From Apodemus sylvaticus (taxonomy: Eukaryota > Chordata > Mammalia > Rodentia > Muridae): a stretch of DNA of 64,000 nucleotides. Under the pieces are notes generated by a model. The model was given only the letters and a program-made list of their open reading frames with translations. It was not told where the DNA came from and made no database searches. The translations under genes and the position numbers were made by a program. Of the stretch, positions 33,499 to 45,892 are shown piece by piece. The first letter of the stretch is position 1; each line of letters starts with the position of its first letter. Location: NCBI RefSeq assembly GCF_947179515.1, contig NC_067477.1, forward strand, positions 123,822,062 through 123,886,061, read 5' to 3'.

Positions 33499-33875
33499 TT
33501 AGTTGAGGTTTTACTGCTGTAAATATGTATCATGACCATGGCAACTCATAAAAAGAAAAATATTTAATTTGCTTACTGTTCACAGGTTTAGTTCATTATC
33601 ATCATGCAGGGAAACTTGGCACCCTGCAGGCTGACATGGTACTGGCGAAGTAGCTTAGAGTTCTATATTCAGATTCTTGAGAAACAGGAAGAGAGAGTGA
33701 CAAATGAGCTTGGCTTGAGCGTCTGAAACATCAAAGTCCACATCCTGACACACACTTCCTCCAACAAGGCTACGCCTACTCCAACAAGGTCACACCTACC
33801 CCAACAAGACCTTGCCTACAATATTGCTACTCCTATGTGTCTATAGGGGCCATTTTCAATCAAACTCCCATACAC
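33499..33875 (+). repeat. Rodent medium-reiteration repeat with CCAACAAGGCYACRCCTAC motif
   Basis: It begins TTAGTTGAGGTTTTACTGCTG and ATCATGACCATGGCAACTC. It contains TTCATTATCATCATGCAGGG and then three neighbouring copies of CCAACAAGGC/GTCACACCTAC (33770-33830). It ends near CTATAGGGGCCATTTTC. It is a widely dispersed rodent element; the family name is not assigned. Confidence 0.7.
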
Positions 33876-34252
33876 TCCAAAGTGGATGTTCAGAAGAAGA
33901 ATAGCTGATGAATTCTGTCCCTTGGGGCAGCAAGCTGCCATGGCTCAGTTAGCCCATAACTAAAATGACTGCAGCCTTAAGCTCCAGTTAAAAGACAACT
34001 TGCTTACTTATATTCTATGTCTAACCCTTAACAGTGTCAAGGACTATAATTCTGTACAGAACAACTGCTTAAACATGTAATTTCTAGGGAAAAAGAACCT
34101 TAATAAGTTTTTTAAAGGAATGAAATCTATTTTTTATTGCATTAAATTAAGTCTTATTATTGACGAAGAGCTATGTAGCTATAATTCTCATATTTGCTTT
34201 GTTCTCACCACCTGGAATCTACTCTTTGTCCTCTGCTTATCTAGTTAGCAAT

Positions 34253-34293
34253 CTCCTTCTCCTCCTCCTCCTTCTCCTCTTCCTTTTCCTCCA
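34253..34293 (+). repeat. Pyrimidine-rich CTCCTT tract
   Basis: A short run of CTCCTC/CTTCTC triplets. Confidence 0.8.
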
Positions 34294-34394
34294 CTATAGT
34301 GATAAAAGTTAAAATGAGTCCCTTCTATTTTCCAGCCAAGGACACAATTTAATGTTTCTCTGCAGTTGAATAAAACTTGATTCACTTATTGTTG

Positions 34395-34519
34395 AGACCT
34401 AAGCTGGTTCTATAACTTGACTATTGTGAAGAACATTGCAATAAACATGGATGTGCAAGTATATTGTGCTATATTTACTTATAGCCCTTGGGCTATGTAC
34501 TCAGAAGGCATATGTCTTT
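34395..34519 (-). mobile_element. Ancient LINE-1 fragment
   Basis: TTGACTATTGTGAAGAACATTGCAATAAACATGGATGTGCAAGTAT, read in parts from about 34418, resembles the minus-strand form of the late ORF2 region of old mammalian L1s (GCTATTGTGAATAATGCTGC-AATGAACAT type). The medium-reiteration repeat at 34520 interrupts it. The sequence after that repeat (about 34960-35030) may be its continuation. Confidence 0.55.
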
Positions 34520-34920
34520 GTTAGGGTTTTCATTATTTTGATGAAACATCATGACCAAAACACAAGTTTGGGAGGAAATGGTTTATTTTGCTTATACTCT
34601 CACAGCATTGTTCATCATAGAAGGAAGTCAGAACAGAAGCTCAAACAGCCTGGAAATCTAGAAGTAGAAACTGATGCAGAAGCTATGGAGGAGTAACGCT
34701 TAATACCTTGCTTCCCATGGCTTCATTCTGCTTTCTTATAGAACCCAGTTCTACCAGCCTTGGGTGACAATATCCACACTGAGCAGGACCCTACCCAACT
34801 AATTACTAATTAAGAAAATTCCCTACAGTAAGATCTTATGGAGGCATTTTCTCAATTGAGGTTCCCTCTTTTCAGATAACTCTATCTTTATGTCAAGATG
34901 ACATAAGCCAGCACAGCATG
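34520..34920 (+). repeat. Rodent medium-reiteration repeat
   Basis: It starts TTGTTAGGGTTTTCATTATTTTGATGAAACATCATGACCAAAACACAAG in parts. It has GTTCATCATAGAAGGAAGTCAGAACAG, GATGCAGAAGCTATGGAGGAG and TTCTTATAGAACCCAG, and ends around GATAACTCTATCTTTATGTCAAGATGACATAA. It belongs to the same broad group as the copy at 60662. Confidence 0.75.
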
Positions 34921-36536
34921 TATCTGGCTATAATGGAAATTCTAATTTTGGCATCTTAAAGAACCTCCACATTGATTTACATACATTCTCAACCAAAAAG
35001 TCATATGCAGAAAGACAAATCTATAGTATTTTTCTCATTTGCATGTCTTACAATTCTCTATAAATACATAAGACAATGTGTTCACATACATGATTGACAG
35101 ATGATAGGTAAATGAAGACAGAGAGAGTGACAGATAGATGGTAGGACATTAGAACACTCTAGAGTAAATAGAAGACTACAGGGATAAAAGAAGAGGGCAG
35201 ATAGAATAAGAGGGACATGGGGAACTTATGAGTGTAGTCAAAAGATGTTATAACTGAAATAAGCCATCTATATACAAAACAACACTTAGTACAATGAATA
35301 TACACTATTTTTAAGCACACACACATCTATAATCTCAATAGGCCCACTAGGGGGTAGGACTCAGCCCACCTGAGGACTATTGATCCAAACCTCTGCTTTG
35401 TTCAAGGACCAGCTCAACTCCTTTCATTTAATTCTTTTATCATTCAAGATTACATTGATTTCTCAACCTTATTTGAATTCAAAGTGTGCTTCGAACCAAT
35501 AACATAGCACTGGCTTCATAAACATATGTTAATTTTTTTTGTCTGTATTTGGTTTTCTTTCAGCTTCAGCTTGCTCATAAATGTTTAAGAGCAGTAACAG
35601 TCTATGAAGTCTCCTGTTTCAAACCTTACATCTAACATAATGTTGGGAATTCAGTACATTCTAATGGACTCTTGTCAGTCTACTACCTGCTTCAGTGTTT
35701 GGCAATACTTCTTAACTTTTCTCCATCATTATTCCTGACAGGGGTCTCTCTGCAAATAGTAAAAGCTCTTCAGAGGTCTCTGAACATGTACTATTGCTTC
35801 ATTTATTATACCTAAACTGATCCTGTACATTTTTTAGACATAATGCACATTGATTGACTTCCTTGCAGGTAAAAATCATGTCTTTTCTTCAAAGTCCACT
35901 CTCTCTGGTGAATTACTTGCATCTTTCTAATATGCTTAACTTTTTATTTGTGTAAATTTACTTCTTAACTTGTTCTTGCTTCTAAAAGAGAAAAAATGGT
36001 GCTAGGCCATTTCCTTACATTTGAGCATAAGGATCAATTCTAAGGATGCAGTGAACAAATGCTGTTTGATTACACTATCGTTTCGATATTCATAATCATG
36101 AACCATACCAAGAAAAAATGGAGTAGATGCCCATTTGAGAGAAACAACCATTTTATTTTCCATGAAGTTTTCTTCTCATTTTTACTAAAACTTCCAGAAA
36201 GTTGGATGTATATGGCTCACTGCTATTCAGAGCTTGGTTCTAATTTATGTATTTTACAGACTCATTGAAGAGGCTGAAACCATAAAGTTTGTTTTATTTC
36301 ATCACTTTTGCTCCCTCTTATAGTAATGCTTTTGAAATATTTGATCAGTTGTTAACAGAAAGATATTAACTCAGATGAGAGGTAAAAGAAAAATATTGTC
36401 TATGTTTTGGTAGAAGAGATTGGTTTCATTTATACCTAGCACATGACTTTTCTGTTAAATCCTATGATACAAAGATTCACATTCATAATAATAATGAATT
36501 AATAATTTAGTGTAATAAAATAACTGAAAATAGGTA
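34921..36536. other. Unique sequence, no gene recognised
   Basis: Only AT-rich sequence and short chance frames are seen. Confidence 0.4.
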
Positions 36537-36655
36537 CATAACAGGAACAGTGATGCACAGGTTTATTCCCAGTACTTGGGAGGGAGATACAAGAAGATCT
36601 GCATAGCTAATTTCGGTGGGCTACACATGGAGACCCTGTTTTTAAGACATTGTAC
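36537..36655 (+). mobile_element. B1 SINE, diverged
   Basis: AACAGTGATGCACAGGTTTATTCCCAGTACTTGGGAGG, read in parts from about 36544, is a mutated form of the 7SL-derived B1 head (GTGGTGGCGCACGCCTTTAATCCCAGCACTCGGGAGG). It is followed by GATCTGCATAGCTAATTTCGGTGGGCTACAC and AGACCCTGTTTTT. About 110-120 bp long, old. Confidence 0.8.
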
Positions 36656-37164
36656 GTGGAAAACCCTGTCACCTAACAGGAACATAAATTCTTACACATA
36701 AATTTACAAGATTTTTTTTCTAGCAATCCAGGTCTGGAAACAAGAGCTTAAGGATCACCTGTGGCCTATGTCAGTTCCACAATGATTAATGGAGTCCTGA
36801 TTGGTAAAGGAAAGGTCATACTTAGTACAGATGAGTCAAAGACTTGATTCCAGCTAAGTGCTCTGGAGATGCGCAGGAAAAGGCACTGTTTACTATTCAC
36901 AAAGGTCACAGTACCAAGGACTCTGGAGCATACTAGCAAGGAGATGGTAGGCATGAGAGTGAACTCCTATGTATTCTAAGAAACCAAGAAGCCCCAGTCT
37001 TAGCCTGAAAAGGAATTGAGTAAGAGAGGAAATTATAAATCCATCTGACAAGATGGACTGTTGTCAATTTCACTTCTACTGTTTCCTTCTATTTCCACTT
37101 ACAGAAATGAAGGTGTCATCAATCAAATTCAATATTGAGTATACCATTGGCATCATACCAGTCT
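36656..37164. other. No feature recognised
   Basis: Ordinary unique sequence. Confidence 0.4.
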
Positions 37165-37930
37165 CATTATAGAATATCTACGAATGGCTAAATTATCCTG
37201 AGGGAAGTATGGCATGTACTCATGTACCAAGTAGATATTAACACAGGAGAGCTATGCTATAATTCACAGACCCAAAGAAGCCAAATAACAAGGGAGGATG
37301 CTTGAATCTTTCTCAGAAGTGGAGATAAAATAGATATTAAAGGTGGATAGAGGAAGGGAACTGGGTAGGAGAGCAGATGGGGTAGGAATGGGAAAGGAGG
37401 AATCCAGTGTTGGGTGAGTGAGAACAAAGTCAGTGGTGGGCAGTGGTGTGGTAGCATTTCTAGGGCATGCCAGAGACCTAGGAGGGGCAGATGTCCCAGG
37501 GAGTCTTAAGGGTTTGGTGCTAGAAGTGGCACCTCCTGCACAGCAACCCACCCACGAAGCTTGCAACACAAAATGTGCTCTGCCTACAAGGACTTATGCC
37601 CCCTACACATATGTACCAAATGTGTACCTTGGTCTTCATGCGGGACCCCAACAAGTGGAGCAGGGACTGTCCTTGAACCTATTGCCTGCCCATGGATTCT
37701 ATTCCACTAATTGAGCTGCCTTGTCTGACCAGTGAGATAGAATGCACCAAATCTTGTAGTGACTTGATAATCCAAAGTTGAAGTAATACCCAGGGAGGGC
37801 CTCCCCCTTCTCGGAAAAGATGAGGAGGGTGAGGTAAGGAGCTGTGTTAAGGGAACAGGGAGGAGAGGGGCTGATATTGGGATGTAGAATGAATAAATCA
37901 ATAAATCAATCAATAAATAAATGTAAAAAA
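37165..37930 (+). mobile_element. Old L1 (Lx-like) 3'UTR fragment
   Basis: It starts near the end of an ORF2-like region (GTACTCATGTACCAAGTAGATATTA, about 37218). It continues with L1 3'UTR-type blocks (ATTCACAGACCCAAAGAAG, a purine-rich region at 37320-37400, GGACCCCAACAAGTGGAGCAGGGAC, GAGGAGAGGGGCTGATATTGGGATG) and ends in AATGAATAAATCAATAAATC. The frames on it are not coding genes. Confidence 0.65.
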
Positions 37931-38333
37931 TAATACTTCATTCCGATGTTGAAGTATGAGTAAAAATAATAACACAATATATAGCAGCATCACAAAGATG
38001 AAAATTATTTAAATAGTCACTATTTTATTATGCTCTTTAATATTTAAGATCTAGAATATCCCAGCCTTTCAAATCCTTTCCCTGAGACAACTCACCTAAA
38101 ATTACAGACAACCAGTGCATTTTTGCCTCAGGCACCCTTCTGCTCTTACAATCTGTACTTTTTCAAAAATTTAAGGGCATAACCTAGAGTTCTGGCCCCA
38201 AGGTACATTTTTAAGTGAACTATTGCCATCCACTCACCTGGCTACTTTAAATACCCCTTCCCAGGCTAGTGAGAAGATTAGCAGATAAAGGTACTTGCCT
38301 GGAAAGAACTGATGATTCCACAGAATTAACCAC

Positions 38334-38344
38334 AAGATAGATAG

Positions 38345-38390
<46 letters not shown>

Positions 38391-38466
38391 CAAACATACA
38401 TAGCTACATAGATACATCTATACATAAATACATACATAGATAAGTGTGTGTGTGTGTGTGTGTGTG
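38334..38466 (+). repeat. (GATA)n and (TG)n microsatellites
   Basis: A GATA array lies at about 38334-38390, then CATA/GATA-like sequence, then a (GT)n run at about 38443-38466. Confidence 0.95.
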
Positions 38467-38807
38467 CATGCATGTGTGTGCTTTTCCTGTAGTATGTGGA
38501 ACATAAATGATGACTTTGCTTGCAACATCTACACTAGCATGGGTTAAGTCATTCATTTTGAAGCAGGTATTATTCATTGCCTTTAGAAACTTTAGCTGAT
38601 TTCTCTGTCCAAGCCTTGTTTTCTTCTTTTGCAATATGCGTTGGCAGATTGAATGGTGTATAATATCTATATTACCTTTGTGTCCCTGTCAACTTTGTTT
38701 TCCTCTCTTGGACTAAGTGTAACTTTATTTACACTTCCTGCTTTTGTTTTGATTGGGACTATTAACACTGAGAGAAAATTAGCTATACACACGAGTTTTG
38801 AAAATTA

Positions 38808-38827
38808 GACATTATATATATAATGTC
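38808..38827. repeat. Perfect 20-bp palindrome
   Basis: GACATTATATATATAATGTC equals its own reverse complement. It precedes a (TA)n run (38829-38855). Confidence 0.95.
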
Positions 38828-38857
38828 ATATATATATATATATATATATATATATCT

Positions 38858-38901
38858 GAATCTCTGAGAAGGATATATATGTACATCCTTCTCAGAGATT
38901 C
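38858..38901. repeat. Perfect inverted repeat, 17-bp arms and 10-nt loop
   Basis: The left arm GAATCTCTGAGAAGGAT (38858-38874) and the right arm ATCCTTCTCAGAGATTC (38885-38901) are exact reverse complements around ATATATGTAC. It lies directly after a TA microsatellite. Confidence 0.95.
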
Positions 38902-39125
38902 CACTCATGCTAACATTTTACACAGGCTTAAATGGCTCAATGCTATTACAAATCTATGAGTTTTATTCAATATCACAGTTAATCATGTGTGCCAATTTGA
39001 TTGATGAAGATATGCTGAGGTAGTTGATAAAGCATTGGTTCTGAGTTAGGAGACAGAGTAAAGCAGTGTGAGCAAGCATCTCCCAACCCATTGACGGCCT
39101 GAACAACACAAGATATAGGAACAGG

Positions 39126-39135
39126 ATAGATAGAT

Positions 39136-39180
<45 letters not shown>

Positions 39181-39205
39181 GCAGGTAGACAGATGATAGA
39201 TAGAT

Positions 39206-39248
<43 letters not shown>

Positions 39249-39327
39249 GATAGATAGATAGGCAGGCAGACAGACAGAGATAGAGATAGAGATAGAGATA
39301 GAGATAGAGATAGATAGATAGGCAGAC

Positions 39328-39373
<46 letters not shown>
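39126..39373 (+). repeat. Compound GATA/GACA/GAGATA/GA microsatellite
   Basis: About 250 bp runs as (GATA)n with GATGATA and GGCAGGTAGACA interruptions, then GATAGA hexamers (39277-39315), GACA units, and a (GA)n run to 39371. The minus-strand Ser/Leu/Tyr/Ile-rich frames (38963-39406) are artefacts of this array. Confidence 0.95.
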
Positions 39374-39377
<4 letters not shown>

Positions 39378-39879
39378 GGCTTCTGTCTCAGATGGCACTC
39401 CTGCATCTCTTAATTTCTTTTACTTACCAGGAATTTAGTTAGGGAGGTTTATACTATAAAGCTTGGGCTGAGATTTACCCATCCACTCCATGGTTCTCAG
39501 GCTTTATGCATTTGAACAAATTATACCAACAGCTTTCCTTGTTCCAAAGCCTATACAATGGTAGTTTATTAGGATCTATTGCCCTCCCCAAACTACATGA
39601 ATCAATTTCTATTTTAAATATCCAAATATAATACTGATTTTTTTTGCTGGAAAACTTTGATTAATACATCCAGATTGCTCCATTTCTTTCCACTATAATT
39701 GCTCTGTCACAGGATGCCATGCAGGAGATGATGTAACATTTAACTATCATTATTCCGTTCCTCTCCTCCAATCTAATAGAGTTCCTGTCTTGCCCTAACT
39801 TTCACAATGTTGTTATGTTTTGCAAAGTTATATTTTGGCTAAGTGTTGAGCCATTGCCTCTTCCATACCTTCCTTCCCG
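39374..39879. other. No feature recognised
   Basis: Unique sequence. Confidence 0.4.
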
Positions 39880-40035
39880 GGATATTTTGCTGAGCTAGAG
39901 ACCCCAAAGCAACTACCAAAGGATGACAATCTGAAATCTTAAAAATTGTGAGTCAACATAAACTTTATCTGTTTATAAATTGATATATTTCAGCTGTTTG
40001 TTACCATAACAGAAAACTGAGTATCTCACAGCACC
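39880..40035 (+). repeat. Rodent medium-reiteration repeat end (TACCATAACAGAAAACTGAGTA)
   Basis: GTGAGTCAACATAAACTTTATC followed by GTTTGTTACCATAACAGAAAACTGAGTA resembles the common rodent repeat tail AATAAACCYTT...TTATCACAGCAACAGAAAA-CTAA. A similar tail occurs at about 52760-52815. Confidence 0.55.
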
Positions 40036-41819
40036 AACTATAATCTTTATGATCAAACGCTAGAAGACAAAGAAAAAGCAATACTGCAGAATGGCTTTGT
40101 GTTCAAGGTAAAATTATGTCTCTGATAGTTTCTGATGTGTAAAACACAGGTATGTGTTCACAGAACTCTGTTAATTGTTTGGCTTTCTTTCTTAACTCAC
40201 ATGGACATTAAATTTGCCAACCTATTACTCTTGAAAGGGACCATAATTTTAAGATAATTAAATTAAGATTATCCTATAGGAATGCCTACAGACAAGTGAT
40301 CTGTTGTTTGCCTTCTTTTGCCTTGAGTAAGGAGTTGTATTGAGACCTCTGGGCCCTTGTACCACAGGTTCATGCAGCACAAGCCCCTACTGTCCCTTGT
40401 TGAATTATGAAATGAATGAGAAACTAATGTCTCATATTGGATGTTTGCTTATAATAAGCATCAGATTCTCCTGAACAGGATAGCAGTTGCAAAAGGGTAG
40501 AGTTCCTTGTTTACATTAAGTTGCTTATATAGGACTCTGCATAGTTAGTTATATGGATGTCATGCATGTGAATGGATAGAACCCAAATGCCCTTGTACAT
40601 GGAGAGAGGATGATAAATACTGGGTGGCTGCAGAGAAGTATCTAAGGGGAAAATAGTGAAACTCTCACCTGCCCTTTTACTAAGTTGTCCTAGTTTATGT
40701 GCGTCTCAACAAAACAGGAGAAGAGGACACATTTCCAGGACGAATGACAAGAGAAGTAATAGGCTTGAAAATACCACAGGCCAAGTCAAACTATCTGCCT
40801 CACAATTTTGAACCAATATAAGGGCAATTACTTCAAGTATCCCAGAGCATGGTGTACATTAGCAGCACAGAAACTCTTTCTCCTCAGCTCCATCTTTGTC
40901 AATGGAAAGTTAGATGGCAAATAAAACAGAACCAACTAGTGAGAAATAAATAGGAGTACTTGACCAGGTTTCTAGAGTTTTCTAAGTAATCTCCTACTTC
41001 ATGATTGTAAAAGAATGAGTTCTAACAGAATGGTCACTTATAAAGTGTTGGAGCCTTCCCATTCCAATATAAACCCATAAAAACCCCATTCTATTATTTT
41101 AGCACTGGGAATCCAATTTGGGGGATCAGCCTCAGTGCTTTCTATTTCACTGAGTATATTATTTTTCATCCTTTCACTATATACTGAGTATTTATGGAAA
41201 ATCTATTTGGATGACATTTCATGTGAAAAGAACAACAGAGGTTGGGCCCCACCTCTCTGTCTTTTGGTCTTTTCTGTGTTGTAGAAAAGACACAAGCTTC
41301 CTGATCTGGCCTAAAGATCCCATGACCAATTTATTTAGTAAAGAGAGTAAGTTCACCAAAACAATAAAAGTAATAAACAATAATTTATAGTTCCAACAAC
41401 AGTATCACACTTAGTATTGCTAACTCTTGCAAGCAGTAAAAGATTAATTTCCTGTAGGGTTGAAGACATGCTGCCACATTCTCTGGAGAAATAACATATG
41501 GAAGTTGTTGGCTTCCTGGTGCATCTGGCCTAGCCTCCAGGTCAGAGCATTAAGTAGGCATGGTATATCTAAGTCTATAGTCCTACTCAGGAAACAGAAC
41601 AAAGAATCGTTTGATCCCTGGAGTTTAAGCCCATCCTATAAAGCACAGGATAGCAAGCACCATCTCATAAAATGAAACAAAAAAAAACCCTATTTTATTC
41701 AGCAATACAGAAAACTTATAAATACAGTTGAATGGAAAAATACAGTTGTATAAGATTGCACACAATGTCAAAAAACTGACTTTGTGACATTAAGCAATTC
41801 CCTGTATTCAAGAATGCCC
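40036..41819. other. No feature recognised
   Basis: AT-rich unique DNA with short frames only. Confidence 0.4.
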
Positions 41820-41988
41820 TTGTGTTATTTATTTATTTATTTATGTATTCATGTGTTTGTTTGTTTGTTTGTTTGGTGATTTTTTAGATAAGATCTCACA
41901 TAGCCAAGGCTGGGTTTAAACTTCAGCTCTTCCTCCAACCTCCTCTTGAATGCTTACATGCATTTTCATGCCTAGCTCTTACAGTTGT
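41820..41988 (-). mobile_element. B1-type SINE, minus strand, with TTTA/GTTT tail repeats
   Basis: (TTTA)n and (GTTT)n at 41825-41874 form the inverted A-rich tail. Then follow AGATCTCACATAGCCAAGGCTGG, CTCAGCTCTTCCTCCAACCTCC-like sequence and TGCATTTTCATGCCTAGCTCT, the complement of the B1 body. Diverged. Confidence 0.7.
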
Positions 41989-44009
41989 TTTAAGTAGGTG
42001 AAAAAACCATATATTTCATGAAAAAAGTATTACATTTCATGATATAACTAAGGAAGAACCCCTGAGAGGAAGTCTGATCACCACCACTTCACTAATTTAA
42101 TAACTGCCAGTCATTCATTCATGTGTGACCAACCACACAAGGGGAACTCCCTATGATCATTAACATATTGATTTTGGCAGCTGGCTCACTGTTCACAAAA
42201 AGCTGTGAACAGATTCTAATGAATTAACTCCACTCATGTCCAACTCCTAATATTGCAGTCTGAGTTGTAACACCTGGATGGATACTGAAACAACCCAGAC
42301 ATGTGTGAAATTCACCTCAGATTTTCTCTTAGGAAATCAGTTTTATCTGCTCTGCAACTGAAGTGGAGAAAACTCAGTTAATATGTCTTCTGTAGTAGTT
42401 TTGCACAAGCTAACGGTGCCTGTGTTTATGGTCTCTGCTGCTTTCTATTCGGTTCTTCTGTTTGTTTTGTGTTTTGCCTGATTCTTTATTTCTAATTCTG
42501 GACAAGTTCCCTCATTCCCATCTATAAAGGAAGCTATGCGTTCAGCCCTATAAGAGCTTTAAGGTGTGTTTAGTGTTCACCGAAGGTTAACTGTGTGGCT
42601 GTCTATGTAGGGTAGCAATACACGTTATCTTTCACATATGGACACTTTTCAGTGCAGCATTACTGATCATACCTTGACAGCATGCATAAACTTGAACTGT
42701 CTTGGACGAAGCAGAGCATATTGGGAATTGAGAATGCAAAACTGTGTGTGACTCAACTCTTATAAAAAAAAGAAAACAGTCCATGAGACATTAATTTCTT
42801 TCTAAGGGCTTATAGAATAGGCTCATTTGCATTATGTCAACCAAAGACAGTATAGAATGGCAGTTGAGATCAAAGTCTCAACCTTCCTCTATTCTTCCCT
42901 ACCCTGCTCCTCGGCTATAAATGATGGCTCACCGTTTTGTGGCTACAGAAGCAAATCTCAGAGATTTAATTCCAAAATGTGTGAATTTAGAAAGTTACTT
43001 AACCTTTTGTTTCTCAACTTCCTCAACTACACATGATAATAGTTTTAAATGGATCATAACGGCCATAGGATAGCAGAGTTAATATATCTGTAAGCAAATT
43101 GTCAGAGAGCGTAGCACATCACAGGCAGTGCGTCATATATCAACCTTGCTAGCAACTGCCCTTTTTCTCCTTGAGCATGTCATTAGGACTTCTAGAGTTC
43201 AGTCTTGCCTACTTGTCTGCTTTTGGCTGTCCAGTCCATCTTGTCACATGCTTTCCTGTCTAAGTAGTCTGCATTTATGTGACTGGTTACTTTGAACTCC
43301 TGAGAATGCCTAGGCATTTGGTCAACCCATTATTCTTCCTACACTGATTTCTTTGCAGCACTTTCATCAGTAGCCTCCAGCCAAATACACTGAGTTCCCT
43401 TTCCCTATTCAGAGTCACTTCCATGAAATAGAGAGCTAAGGAGCACGCCATAATGAATGTACAGCTTCACTCTTGCTGACACGTTGCTCTGTCTCCATCT
43501 CTTTTGCGGACTTTCATGCCAGGTACTGGTTGTGACACTATTACAGCCTGAAGGTTACAAGGAAATCCATCTTTAGAATCACCATTAGAATCTTCTGCTA
43601 GAATACGCATAGCTTTCTCTCTGATGATTTAATAAATTTTGCACAAATATGCCACAGAACCACCTTTATGTCAAGAAAATGATTGAACGAAAGAGTGTTT
43701 TCTATGTCTCATAAAAATATGACCTGTAATCTTCTCCTGTATTGTATACTTGCATGAGGTATATCATCCCATTTTAAGCATAAGGGGTTTCTGACATAAT
43801 CTCTTAGCTGAGTGAAGTTGAAACTACTTATATGAATCCTGATTAGAGAGATAAAGGAAACAAACATTCTACATCATATTCATAAGCATTTGGTCTATTC
43901 ATATTACTTGAGACTATTAGGCTTAATTTTAATTTTTAATATTAATTTAATAATATTTTATATTTAACTCTGCATATATAGGAAGGAAAAAGTGTTCTGT
44001 AGCTATAGA
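41989..44009. other. No feature recognised
   Basis: Unique sequence. A 69-codon chance frame at 42827-43036 has no motif. Confidence 0.4.
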
Positions 44010-44056
44010 CCATTGTCATCACCATCAACACCATCATCACCATCATCATCATCGTG
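44010..44056 (+). repeat. (CAT)n microsatellite
   Basis: Imperfect CAT/CAC triplets. Confidence 0.9.
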
Positions 44057-45800
44057 ATTGCCATCAACATTTACACTTAATGAGTATGTATTTTGCTCCT
44101 AATATTTTATATGCCTCATTTTGTGTAATGCTCAAATATAACTTAAAGAGATAGGTTCTATCTCATTATAACATCATAGAATAGGACTTAGCATGAAGAA
44201 ATAAAGAGATATTAAAGTCAAGAAAATTGGCCAATCAGTATCCTGAGACACAAAGCCAGGTTAAGCCACATTAACTACAATGTTATCTACTAGGATGCAC
44301 ATTGTGCTTTCACACAGATACACTCCTTCTGTGGAAAGCAGACAAAGCATGCGCTTGCTCATGGTGAATCAACAGAGACATCCATCCACAAAGAGCGGCA
44401 TGTTACTAAGCCTGCATGCACAACACCATCCCATCAAAGGAAGAAGGCATGGAGCACTCCGCATGCTACTGAGAGTTAGCAATCAGGCCTGGTAGACTTT
44501 GAAAATAAGCGAGAAGTCAATAGGCACGTTTGTGAGGTCAGTTTACTTTTCTGTCCAGCAAAGAACATGCTAAACTTCAAGACCAAGAATGATTCTGCAC
44601 ATGGAGAGAATGTTCAGGTCTTTTTTTAATTAGTGACTTCCATGTCGGAAAATGTTCAATTTGTTGCTGTCTTTACATGTGTTAAGATTGGCTACATATG
44701 TTTTGTAACCACAGTGGGGATTTTCTAAAGAGCACACAGTGTAACCTGGAGGCCTCAATCTAAGATGAAGCATTAGAATCATTATAGAGGTTAGCAATCA
44801 CAACATTTGTAGGTCTTAAAAATATGTCAAAACTTCACATATATCCAAGTACTTAATCGTGAATGGAATGAAAGAAATAGTGGCACGTAGGCCATGTTAC
44901 ATGAAGTGGTTAAAAAAAAAAAAAACTTAACAATCTCAGTGTCTTTGGTCCCAAAGTCAGGGTACAGCTAGGTAATACCAAGAGCATGAGCCTAAGCTAA
45001 CCCATGCTTTATTTGTTGAGTATTTACCATTATATTTCCTGGTGTTACATTAAGCCCAATACAGAAAGCATCGTATCTCACACTTATTTAATTCCTTTAA
45101 GCTATACATTGTTATTCTAGTCCCTCAAATATAAGGCCAGGGTTCACAAACAGTGTTATCACACAGTGAGGATTGCCACATCAGACTTTGGCCTCAAGAA
45201 TATTGATCCCAGTAATTGTGATTTAATCCCCCATAGTACAAAGCAAACCCCTATTTAGGTAAAATTTATCTTCTGTCATTTGAATGGAATTTTTCCCTTT
45301 TTATCCTGGAAACTATTTCCAATTCACTAATACCTGTTGTCTGCTCTTCCTTTATCTCTGTTTAAATGTATTAAACATGATTGTCCCTTTACCCCTGCTT
45401 TGTTGATCTCATCTGGAGTGCTAATTCTTGATTATGAAGATTATAGTGCTTTTTAGGCCAGTGCCTTTTCTTACATCAATAAAATTAATTAATTTCTTTG
45501 TAAAAAGCTTATTCCTCCTATCATTTCTCTTTCCATAACTAAGTGCAATGGATAAAACGTATTCTTTCAAATCCAGAAGTTAAAATTCTTATCACCATGG
45601 TGATGGCGTCAGGAACATTTAAAAAGTAATCTGGTCATGATTGTAGAGCCTTCATGAACACTATTAGTGTTCTGATGAAGAAGCACCAGAGAGTTGGCTA
45701 ACTCCTAGCAACACAAGATTATAGCAGGCTGCCTCCCAGAAGAGGACTCGCACCTGTGACTAAGACTTCCAGCCTAAATATATAGGAAGTGTGTAAAGGA
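44057..45800. other. No feature recognised
   Basis: Unique AT-rich DNA. Confidence 0.4.
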
Positions 45801-45841
45801 GGTGGTGGTGGCAGCAACAGCTGCTGCTGCTGCTGCTGCTG

Positions 45842-45874
<33 letters not shown>

Positions 45875-45892
45875 CTGCTGCTGTTGCTGCTC
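45801..45892 (+). repeat. Compound GGT / CTG / CTA trinucleotide tract
   Basis: (GGT)3 and GCAGCAACAG precede (CTG)7 at about 45821-45842, about ten CTA units to about 45873, and CTCCTGCTGCTGTTGCTGCT. The poly-Ser/Ala/Thr frames on both strands come from this tract. Confidence 0.95.

Noticed and set aside
38963..39406. Two long overlapping minus-strand frames (147 and 139 codons)
   Set aside because: They are translations of GATA/GA tetranucleotide arrays, which lack stops in several frames.
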